From contig NZ_AP018178.1 in the NCBI RefSeq assembly GCF_002368195.1, positions 6,832,645 to 6,896,644 on the forward strand: a stretch of DNA of 64,000 bases. The letters are read 5' to 3'. Position 1 is the first letter of the stretch. Each line of letters opens with the position of its first letter. The notes under the pieces were generated by a model. The model saw nothing but the letters and a program-made list of their open reading frames with translations. It ran no database searches and was not told the origin of the DNA. The position numbers were made by a program, and so were the translations under genes. Source of the DNA: Calothrix sp. NIES-2100. Lineage in GTDB: Bacteria > Cyanobacteriota > Cyanobacteriia > Cyanobacteriales > Nostocaceae. Below, in pieces: positions 54,919-63,300 of the stretch.

Positions 54919-55077
54919 AAGCAATTCAAAACTCAAAATTGCAGTCAGGACTTTATTCCTTGACTTTTTGACTAAAGTCAGAACTACGAATCCCGCAAGT
55001 TTAAAAATAACATTTTGTCCAGAACGCTTTCAGCTAAGAGATACTACTATAAAAACAATACTTTAGGAATCTTAATA

Positions 55078-55968
55078 ATGAATTTAACGACCCAGCAGTT
55101 ACCTTCAGTGGTTTTAGAAAAATACTTTTGGACTTGGCAGGGCTATAAAATTCAGTACACTGTCATGGGTACAGGTCGCCCCCTGGTACTAGTTCATGGG
55201 TTTGGCGCTTCTATTGGACACTGGCGCAAAAATATCCCAGTTTTAGCAAATGCTGGTTATCAAGTCTTCGCTGTCGATTTGTTGGGTTTTGGTGGTTCTG
55301 AGAAAGCACCCATTAATTACAGCTTGGAAGTGTGGGTAGAACTCCTCAAAGATTTTTGGACAGCACACATCAAAGAACCTGCCGTATTTATCGGTAATTC
55401 CATTGGTGCATTAATTAGCTTAATGGTACTGGCAGAACATCCAGAAATTGCCGCAGGTGGTGTTTTAATTAACTCGGCTGGTGGTTTGAGTCATCGTCCC
55501 CATGAATTGAACCCACCGTTACGGGTGGTGATGGCAGCTTTTAATAGAGTAGTGCGATCGCCGATTACAGGCAAATTTGTCTTTAACCGCATTCGTCAAA
55601 AAGCCCAAATTCGCCGCACTCTTTACCAGGTGTACCGCAACCGGGAAGCTGTCACTGATGAATTAGTCGATATCCTTTATACCCCAGCTTGTGACCCAGG
55701 TGCGCAACAAGTGTTTGCATCTATTCTCACAGCTCCTGCTGGCCCTACTCCTGGGGAACTTTTGCCCAAGGTAGAACGTCCTTTATTAGTAATTTGGGGT
55801 GCTGATGACCCTTGGACACCAATTACGGGAGCAAAGATTTACGAAGAAGCGCGTGAGAATGGCAAAGCAATCAAGATTATCCCCATTCCCAACGCTGGTC
55901 ATTGTCCCCATGATGAAGTTCCAGATGTTGTCAATTCCCAAATTGTGGATTGGCTAGCGCAAAGGTGA
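55078..55968 (+). CDS. Alpha/beta-hydrolase fold enzyme
   Basis: 296 residues from the ATG at 55078 (MNLTTQQLPSVVLEKYFWTW); the longer frame from 55015 gives an unlikely Lys/Tyr-rich extension. Oxyanion region VHGFGASIGHWRKNI, nucleophile FIGNSIGALISL (Ser ~115), acid Asp in VIWGADDPWTP, His in NAGHCPHDEVP: a complete catalytic triad. Typical cyanobacterial hydrolase, also called chlorophyllase/epoxide-hydrolase-like. Substrate unknown. Monocistronic as far as seen. Confidence 0.88.
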   Translation: MNLTTQQLPSVVLEKYFWTWQGYKIQYTVMGTGRPLVLVHGFGASIGHWRKNIPVLANAGYQVFAVDLLGFGGSEKAPINYSLEVWVELLKDFWTAHIKEPAVFIGNSIGALISLMVLAEHPEIAAGGVLINSAGGLSHRPHELNPPLRVVMAAFNRVVRSPITGKFVFNRIRQKAQIRRTLYQVYRNREAVTDELVDILYTPACDPGAQQVFASILTAPAGPTPGELLPKVERPLLVIWGADDPWTPITGAKIYEEARENGKAIKIIPIPNAGHCPHDEVPDVVNSQIVDWLAQR

Positions 55969-56127
55969 TGATTTCGCGCATAGATATCTAAAAGATGTCT
56001 ATGCGTCTTTGTGCAAGTAAGTCTTAACTTTTTCCCAATCCACATTGACCAAAGAAGTCTGAAGTTTCACCGATAAACAATAACTTCAGCCTTCATTTGC
56101 CAAATTCAAAGAGTGTGGTAATTTTCT

Positions 56128-57189
56128 ATGGGACTTGATGTGCGCAATGGATATCAAGGGGATATCCCCTTTAGTAAATATCCAGATTTTTCTCAACAAG
56201 GCTATCAAGTTATCCAAGAATTAGGACGCAACAGCGAAGCAGGACGCACTACTTATCTGGCTCAGGCGCTGAAGACTGACCAAAGAGTAGTAATTAAAGA
56301 GTTTCGGTTTGCCAATGCGATTCCTGATTTGTCTGGGTTGAAGGCTTATGAACGGGAAATTCAAATTCTGCAACAATTAAATCATTCCCGCATTCCCCGC
56401 TATGTCGATGCTTTTGAAACATCAGCGGGTTTTTATATGTTGCAGGAATATAAAAACGCTCCATCTTTAGGATTAAAACGCAACTTTGAGCCTGAAGAAG
56501 TTAAGCAAATTGCTATTTCTATATTAGAGATTTTGATTTATCTCCAACAGCAAGTTGACCCAATTATTCATCGAGATATCAAACCGGAAAATCTTTTAGT
56601 TGATGAGCAACTCAACGCTTATTTAGTAGATTTTGGTTTGGCTCAACATAAAGGTGCAAAAATGACCCTCAGCAGTTTGGCAGCAGGAACACCAGGTTTT
56701 ATGCCACCAGAAGAACATTTTGGTTATCCTCTGACCGAAGCATCAGATTTATATAGTTTAGGAGCCACATTAATTTGCTTACTCACTCGTACCCGTTCTG
56801 GAGATATTAATAAGTTAATTGATGCTAAATATCGCTTAAATTTTCAGCAAAAATTATCGCCCCAAATCAGCCCATACTTTAAAGCATGGTTGATGAAAAT
56901 GGTGGCACAAAAACGCCAGCACCGCTATGCTAATGCAGCAGTCGCCTTAGCAGCATTGAAACCTATTGCAGTTATTAGTAATGACACTGGTTTAGAAACT
57001 TTATTTGCTGCTGTCAAAAGTAGAAGAAAAAGTTTTGTATTCGGGCTAGCTACTATTGGTACGTTGGCGATAGCCGGGAAAATTTTCATGATTGCTCAAT
57101 CAGCAGCAATCAATAAACAAGTGCTAGAAGCTAGCGAAAGTCAAAACTTAAAGCCAAACTTCCATCGTCTAGATAAAAATAGACATTAA
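56128..57189 (+). CDS. Ser/Thr protein kinase with one C-terminal membrane helix
   Basis: 353 residues. The glycine loop is degenerate (ELGRNSEAGRTTYLA); catalytic Lys57 is in VVIKEF, and HRDIKPENLLVDE, DFGLAQHKG and GTPGFMPPEE are intact, so it is probably active. A helix near residues 302-322 (VFGLATIGTLAIAGKIFMIA) anchors it, with a short extracytoplasmic tail and no sensor domain. It differs from the 4-Cys kinase at 5.4 kb. It precedes the CHAT-AAA gene by about 700 bases of repeats, so membership in that cluster is uncertain. Confidence 0.9.
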   Translation: MGLDVRNGYQGDIPFSKYPDFSQQGYQVIQELGRNSEAGRTTYLAQALKTDQRVVIKEFRFANAIPDLSGLKAYEREIQILQQLNHSRIPRYVDAFETSAGFYMLQEYKNAPSLGLKRNFEPEEVKQIAISILEILIYLQQQVDPIIHRDIKPENLLVDEQLNAYLVDFGLAQHKGAKMTLSSLAAGTPGFMPPEEHFGYPLTEASDLYSLGATLICLLTRTRSGDINKLIDAKYRLNFQQKLSPQISPYFKAWLMKMVAQKRQHRYANAAVALAALKPIAVISNDTGLETLFAAVKSRRKSFVFGLATIGTLAIAGKIFMIAQSAAINKQVLEASESQNLKPNFHRLDKNRH

Positions 57190-57916
57190 ATTAATTAGCT
57201 TGCTGATGGTTTGCTCCTGCGTAGCCCGTCATAGACATCGCGCGCTGTCATCTTCAGTATAAATGTAGACTAGAAAGCAAGCAATCCCCATTTACAGCGC
57301 TTTACATCTTCATAAACCACCGTAGGGGCACAACATTGTTGTGCCCTTAAAAGAATTTACTACTCAAAGCGTGTATTTCACGACAATGAACAGCTTTATC
57401 ACAACGCGATTTTAGTTCCGAACTCCAAGTTTCTGCTTTTGAACTCGGAGTTTTCTGTTCGGAACGCAAAGTTTTCTATTTGGAACTCCGAGTTTCTGCT
57501 TTTGAACTCGGAGTTTTCTGTTCGGAACTCGGAGTTTTCTGTTCGGAACGCGAAGTTTTCTATTTGGAACCCGGAGTTTCCTGTTCTGAACCTGTAGTTT
57601 TCTATTTGGAACTCGGAGTTTTCTGTTCGGAACTCGGAGTTTCCTGTTCTGAAGTCGGAGTTTTCTGTTCTGAACTCTAATACTGAATAAAATTTAATGA
57701 TTGGGTGTCATTGATTGTCGTTAAGTCGGGGTAAATACCGCCCCTACGGCGGATTTATCAGAGTTTTTGGTCAAATTGGTCTAATTTTTTAACTCAAGGC
57801 TATTCAGTACGACCTTTTATCTGGGAAAATGCCCTAAATTTATTTATAGGGTGTCTCCGTGTCTCTCACTCTCCGTGTCTCCTTGTCCTCTGGAAGTTCC
57901 TAATTTTGATAGTGCT
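57190..57916. other. Gene-free, repeat-filled stretch before the CHAT gene
   Basis: It contains a palindrome GGGCACAAC-ATT-GTTGTGCCC (57326-57346), the 21-base tandem repeat at 57416-57680, and GTGTCTCC-type simple repeats (57850-57890) that run into the CHAT gene. The 66-codon plus frame at 57480-57680 is only the tandem repeat read through. Confidence 0.65.
57416..57680. repeat. 21-base tandem repeat, 12 copies plus a partial
   Basis: Units such as TTCGGAACTCGGAGTTTTCTG and TTTGGAACTCCGAGTTTCTGC variants repeat every 21 bases. Because 21 is a multiple of three, the block is open in several frames on both strands, giving false ORFs. No promoter or terminator features. Confidence 0.85.
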
Positions 57917-59590
57917 GTGAAAAAAATCCTGATTTTATCAGCAAATCCCAAGAATACAGACAAACTACGCCTCGATGAAGAAGTGCGGGAAATTCAGGCT
58001 GGGTTGGAACGCGCCAGAAGTCGAGATCAGTTTGAAATTATCACAAAATGGGCAGTGCGGACTGATGATTTACGCCGTGCGCTTTTGGATCATGAACCGG
58101 AGATTTTGCATTTTTCTGGGCATGGGGCGGGAAATCAAGGTTTGGCTTTGGAAAATAATGCCGGAAATATGCAACTGGTGGGTACAGATGCACTGGCAAG
58201 GTTATTTAAATTATTTAAAAATCAGATTGAATGTGTGTTACTGAATGCTTGTTATAGCGAAGTTCAAGCGGAAGCCATTCATCAACATATTGATTGCGTC
58301 GTGGGGATGAATCAAGCAATTGGCGATCGCGCGGCCATTAAATTTGCTGTAGGCTTTTATGATGCACTAGGCGCAGATAGAACTTATGAGGAAGCTTATG
58401 AGTTTGGTTGTATTGCCATTGATTTAGAAAGTATTCCTGAATCGGCAACACCAGTCTTAAAAAGTCGGAATATCTTCAAAGATAGCCCAGGGATGCCAAA
58501 GCAATCCCAACTCGAATCAATTCCCCCAGAATCGACACCAAAAACAGTCATCTCTTTAGAAAATCCCGAAGGGCAAGTACCTCTCGATTCTGCTTTTTAT
58601 ATTGAGCGTCCCCCAATTGAAATAGACTGTTATGAAACTATTCTCAAACCAGGTGCATTAATTCGGATTAAAGCACCTCGGCAGATGGGCAAAACATCTT
58701 TAATGACGCGGATTCTCAGTCATGCTCATCAACATGGTTATCAAACTGCATCTTTGAACTTTCAATCAGCCGATGCCGAATTTCTCAACAGCTTGGATTT
58801 ATTTTTACAGTGGTTTTGTGCCAGTATTACTAACGAATTAAATTTACCAGATAAACTCGGTGATTATTGGCAGGGCGTTTTAGGTAGTAAGAATAAGTGT
58901 ACAAATTACTTTCAACGCTATTTGTTACCTGCAATTAATAGTCCCATTGCTTTAGGTTTAGATGAAGTAGATGAAGTCTTCAAACATCCGGTAATTGCTG
59001 CCGATTTCTTTGGATTGCTGCGGGCTTGGCATGAACGTTCAAAAAATGAAGTAGTCTGGAAAAAGCTCAGATTAGTGATTGCTCATTCTAAAGAAGTTTA
59101 TATTCCTTTGAATATCAATCAGTCGCCTTTTAATGTGGGTTTACCAATTGAATTACCTGATTTAAATCACACACAAGTACAAGATTTAGTCAAGCGTCAC
59201 GGTATAACTTGGTCTGATTCACAAATAAAGGAGTTAAGAAAGCTGGTGGACGGTCATCCTTATTTAGTTAGGGTGGCGCTTTATGAAATTGCCCGTGGTA
59301 GAATAACTTTCCCCAAACTACAGCAAATTGCAGCCACAGAAGAAGGCCCTTATAGCGATCATTTGCGCCGTCATTGGCTAAATTTGCAGACAGATGCAGA
59401 ATTATTAGCCGCAATTAAACAAGTGGTAACAGCAGATTCTCCTGTGGATGTGGGAGCAGAAGCAGCCTTTAAACTCCGCAGTATGGGGCTAGTGAAATTT
59501 CAGGGGAATGATGTGATACCTTTGTGTGATTTATATAGACAATATTTTGGCGTAGGCGTAGCCCGCCGCAAGGCATCGCCTGAGAATTAA
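57917..59590 (+). CDS. CHAT (caspase-like) protease fused to AAA-like NTPase
   Basis: 557 residues from the GTG at 57917 (MKKILILSANPKNTDKLRL); the longer frame from 57851 is repeat-derived. The N-terminal CHAT domain has catalytic His69 (ILHFSGHGAG) and Cys112 (VLLNACYSE). The AAA-like domain, of the AAA_35 kind, has FYIERPPIE, Walker A in IKAPRQMGKTSL (251-262) and Walker B in ALGLDEVDEVF (Asp349/Glu350). The end is VIPLCDLYRQYF followed by a tail encoded by a dispersed repeat. Known families: CHAT proteases act as effectors in prokaryotic immunity and cell-death systems. First gene of a three-gene set. Confidence 0.9.
   Translation: MKKILILSANPKNTDKLRLDEEVREIQAGLERARSRDQFEIITKWAVRTDDLRRALLDHEPEILHFSGHGAGNQGLALENNAGNMQLVGTDALARLFKLFKNQIECVLLNACYSEVQAEAIHQHIDCVVGMNQAIGDRAAIKFAVGFYDALGADRTYEEAYEFGCIAIDLESIPESATPVLKSRNIFKDSPGMPKQSQLESIPPESTPKTVISLENPEGQVPLDSAFYIERPPIEIDCYETILKPGALIRIKAPRQMGKTSLMTRILSHAHQHGYQTASLNFQSADAEFLNSLDLFLQWFCASITNELNLPDKLGDYWQGVLGSKNKCTNYFQRYLLPAINSPIALGLDEVDEVFKHPVIAADFFGLLRAWHERSKNEVVWKKLRLVIAHSKEVYIPLNINQSPFNVGLPIELPDLNHTQVQDLVKRHGITWSDSQIKELRKLVDGHPYLVRVALYEIARGRITFPKLQQIAATEEGPYSDHLRRHWLNLQTDAELLAAIKQVVTADSPVDVGAEAAFKLRSMGLVKFQGNDVIPLCDLYRQYFGVGVARRKASPEN
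59549..59584 (+). repeat. Dispersed repeat forming the CHAT-protein C-terminus
   Basis: GGCGTAGGCGTAGCCCGCCG and the following AAGGCATCGCC are a common interspersed repeat type in these genomes (compare the GCGTAGC segment at about 37500). It encodes VGVARRKASPEN after the normal family end LYRQYF, so the insertion replaced the original stop. Confidence 0.55.
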
Positions 59591-59610
59591 GTAAGTGAGT
59601 GTGTATATTT

Positions 59611-60237
59611 ATGGTTCAGGTTATTCAAGGAAAAGATGTCAGCCTTAATCAACTGATTGAGCAATTTGGTTTGGAACGTATTGATGATGAAAACTTCTTC
59701 CGTGAGTGGCGGGATAATTTACCAGAACTCAATGAGTTAGAAAAGCAAAATATTGAAGAAATCAAAACCGAATATCAGCATTTATCTCGATATCCCATTT
59801 TAGAACCTGTAGTCAAAATGGTGATACTTTCTCCACTATTGCGTCTAGCAGGTTTTTATCAACCACCTTTTTACATTGCTGCTGAGGAAGAAGTGGAAAT
59901 TTCTTCTGAAGATGAAGGCACAATCATTCGAGGGCGCATTGATATATTGGTATTTCATCCACCATTCTGGGTGCTGGTAATTGAGGCAAAAAGAGCGCAG
60001 TATTCTTTAGCTGTTGCCATTCCCCAAGCATTAGCTTATATGTTAGCTGATACCAATCCAGAAAAACCTGTTTTTGGCTTTGTCACTAACGGTAATGAAT
60101 TTAGATTTATCAAACTGATAAAAACTGAAACTCCTCAATACGCGCTATCCGATTTATTCGCTTTAGATAGTCGGGATGACCTTTACACTGTCATCAAAAT
60201 ATTAAAACTCCTAGCTGATTTAATGCGTAATTCGTAG
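59611..60237 (+). CDS. PD-(D/E)XK nuclease-like protein
   Basis: 208 residues from the ATG at 59611 (MVQVIQGKDVSLNQLIEQFG). The nuclease core is Glu65 (LEPVVKM), Asp111 (GRIDILVF) and Glu125-x-Lys127 (LVIEAKRA), a full E-D-ExK set as in type I restriction R-subunit-like proteins, but with no helicase or methylase nearby. The middle has an IPQALAYML helix and VFGFVTNGNEFRFIK. It begins about 20 bases after the CHAT gene, so they are likely one transcript. It could be the DNA-cutting effector of the set. That is inferred. Confidence 0.85.
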   Translation: MVQVIQGKDVSLNQLIEQFGLERIDDENFFREWRDNLPELNELEKQNIEEIKTEYQHLSRYPILEPVVKMVILSPLLRLAGFYQPPFYIAAEEEVEISSEDEGTIIRGRIDILVFHPPFWVLVIEAKRAQYSLAVAIPQALAYMLADTNPEKPVFGFVTNGNEFRFIKLIKTETPQYALSDLFALDSRDDLYTVIKILKLLADLMRNS

Positions 60238-60267
60238 GCATAGGTGGGCTAACCTACATCATTTACC

Positions 60268-60306
60268 AGACAGTCAACAGTCAACAGTCAACAGTCAACA
60301 GTCAAC
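60268..60306. repeat. Heptamer repeat leading to a start codon
   Basis: Five copies of CAGTCAA end 9 bases before the ATG of the WD40 NTPase gene. The gene has no other leader or ribosome-binding site that I can see. Confidence 0.85.
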
Positions 60307-60314
60307 CATCCCTT

Positions 60315-63300
60315 ATGACAAAGTACCAGTATCAAGTCGGGGGTAGTTTGCCCCAAGATGCGCCAACTTATGTCAGACGGCAAGCTGACGATGACATCTA
60401 TGCAGGCTTGACGCAGGGTGAGTTTTGTTACGTCCTCAATTCGCGGCAGATGGGCAAGTCTAGTTTGCGGGTGCAGGTGATGCAACGCTTACAGGATGAG
60501 GGTTTTGCCTGTGCGAATATTGATATTACTGCGATCGGCACGGCAGATATTACCCCAGAACAGTGGTATGCGGGGGTGATTGATACCCTGGTGGGGAGTT
60601 TGAATCTTTATACCAGTTTTGATTTAGATACTTGGTGGACTGAGAATGGTTTGCTGTCGCCGGTGCAGCGTTTGAGTAAGTTTCTGGAAACGGTTTTACT
60701 CAAAACAATTACCGAAAAGATTGTGATTTTTATTGACGAAATTGACAGTATTCTCAGTCTTTCGTTCAACTTAGATGACTTTTTTGCAGTGATTCGCGAT
60801 TGCTATAACCGCAGGGCTACCCATGCTGATTATAATCGCCTGACTTTTGCTTTGATTGGGGTGTCTACCCCCTCAGACCTGATTCAAGATAAACGTCGCA
60901 CTCCTTTTAATATTGGGCGGGCAATTGATTTGACTGGCTTTCGACTGGATGAGGCGGAACCTTTGGCGCGGGGTTTGGCGGCAGTGGGCGATGCTGGGGA
61001 GTTGATGCGGGTAGTGTTGGAGTGGACGGGGGGACAGCCGTTTTTGACGCAGAAGGTTTGTAAGTTGGTGGTGGGGGAAGGGGGAAGGGGGAATGGGGAA
61101 GGGGGACAAGGGGGACAAGGGGACAGGCTTCGACTTCGCTCAGCCTTCGGGGGACAGGGGGGACAAGGGGGACAAGAATCTAAAATCGAAAATCTGAAAT
61201 CCGAAGTTGAGGGGTGGGTGGAGGATTTGGTGAGGAGGCGGATTATTGAGAATTGGGAGGCGCAGGATGAGCCGGAGCATTTGAAGACGATTCGGGACAG
61301 GATTATGGCGAGGGGGGAAGAGAAGACTGGGCGATTGTTGGCGTTGTGTCAGCAGATTTCGCAGCAGGGAGAGATTGCGGCTGATGATAGTGCTGAACAA
61401 ACTGAGTTGCGGTTAACGGGATTGGTGGTGAAGCGGGATGGAAAGCTGCGAATTTATAACCGGATTTATGCTGAGGTGTTTAAGCAGGAATGGAGTGAAA
61501 AGCTTTTGGCAAAGCTGCGCCCATATTCTGATGGTTTTAATGCTTGGGTGGAGTCACAACAACAAGATGAGTCGCGGTTGTTGCGGGGTAAGACTTTGCA
61601 GGATGCTCAAGAATGGGCGACGGGTAAAAGTTTAAGCGATTTGGATTATCGGTTTTTGGCTGCTAGTCAGGAATTAGAAAAGCGCGATGTGCAAAGGCGG
61701 TTGGAAGCCGAAGAACAGGCGAAGCAAGTTTTGGCAGAGGCGAACCGCAAAGCTAATCGGCGGATTCAGGTTGGTGCTGTGGTGCTGGGTTTGGCAGTGG
61801 TGGGGGCTGTTGCATCGTTAATGTTCGCTCAATATCAACGGGGACAAGCACGAATAGCTACGACAGAAACGGATAACGCCAAGACAGAATTAAATCAGGC
61901 GAAGCAAGAAACTGAAGTAATTAAGCAAGATAATCAACGGATATCAGCAGAGAATCAAAAAATATCCAGCGACAATAAAAAGATATCGGCACAAGCAGAA
62001 CAGGCAAAACGGAATCTGAATAATACTGAACTAAACCTGAAGGCTGCAAATGCCAAGGTGAATCAGGCACAGCAAAAAGTGACAGCAGCGGAAGGCAAAG
62101 TGGAAGCAGCTAACAATCAGGTTAGGCAAGCTGAGGCACAGGCAAAGCAAGCAGTTCAACAACGACAAACAGCACAACAGCAGCGTGAAGAAGCTGTTGC
62201 AGGTTTAAATCGGGCTAGGGAAGAACAACAGCAGGCGCAACAAGAATTACAAAAAGCTCAAATTGATCTGAATGCAGCCGTTAATGCCCGCGCAAAGGCT
62301 GATGAAGAGCGAAAAATTGCTTTAAAGGGTACGCAATTAGAACAAGCTGGAACAAATGCGTTGCGAGTTTTTGCACCATCAAAGGAAATAGAGGGGCTAC
62401 TGTTAGCAGTGCAGACTGCAGAAGAACTAAAAACTCTTGTAAAGGATAAAAAATCTTTAGCAGATTATCCTGCTTATAGCCCTTTGTTTAGTTTACAAAC
62501 CATTTTGTTAAATATTCGTGAACAAAATCGCTTGGAAACACATAGCGCATCGGTCAACAGCGTCGTCTTCAGCCCCGATGGCAAAACTTTAGCTTCCGCC
62601 AGTACTGACAACACCATTAAATTGTGGAATCTGGACACAGGCAGAGTAATTTCTACCCTGACTGGGCATAGCAATGGGATCTACAGCATCGTCTTCAGCC
62701 CCGATGGAAGAACTTTAGCTTCCGCTAGTCGTAACAACACCATCAACTTGTGGAATCGGGATACAGGCAGAGTAATTTCTACCCTAACTGGGCATAGCAA
62801 TGGGGTCTACAGTATCGTCTTCAGCCCTGATGGAAGAACTCTAGCTTCCGCTAGTCGTGACAAGACCATCAAATTGTGGAATCGGGACACAGGCAGAGTA
62901 ATTTCCACCCTAACTGGGCATAGCGATGTGGTCTACAGTATCGTCTTCAGCCCTGATGGCAAAACTTTAGCTTCCGCTAGTCGTGACAAGACCATCAAAT
63001 TGTGGAATCGGGACACAGGCAGAGTAATTTCCACCCTAACTGGGCATAGTAATGCGGTCGTCAGCGTCGTCTTCAGCCCCGATGGTAAAACTTTAGCTTC
63101 CGCCAGTTATGACAACACGATCAAATTGTGGAATCAGGAAACGGGCAAAGTAATTTCCACCCTCAGTGGTCATACCGATGCGGTCAACAGCGTCGTCTTT
63201 AGCCCCGATGGTAAAACTTTAGCTTCCGCCAGTGCTGATAAAACTATCAAATTGTGGAATCGGGAAACGGGCAAAGTAATTTCCACCCTCAGTGGTCATA

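Noticed and set aside
57480..57680. 66-codon Cys/Phe/Glu-rich ORF
   Set aside because: It is the 21-base tandem repeat translated; seven-residue periodicity and openness in several frames follow from the repeat length.
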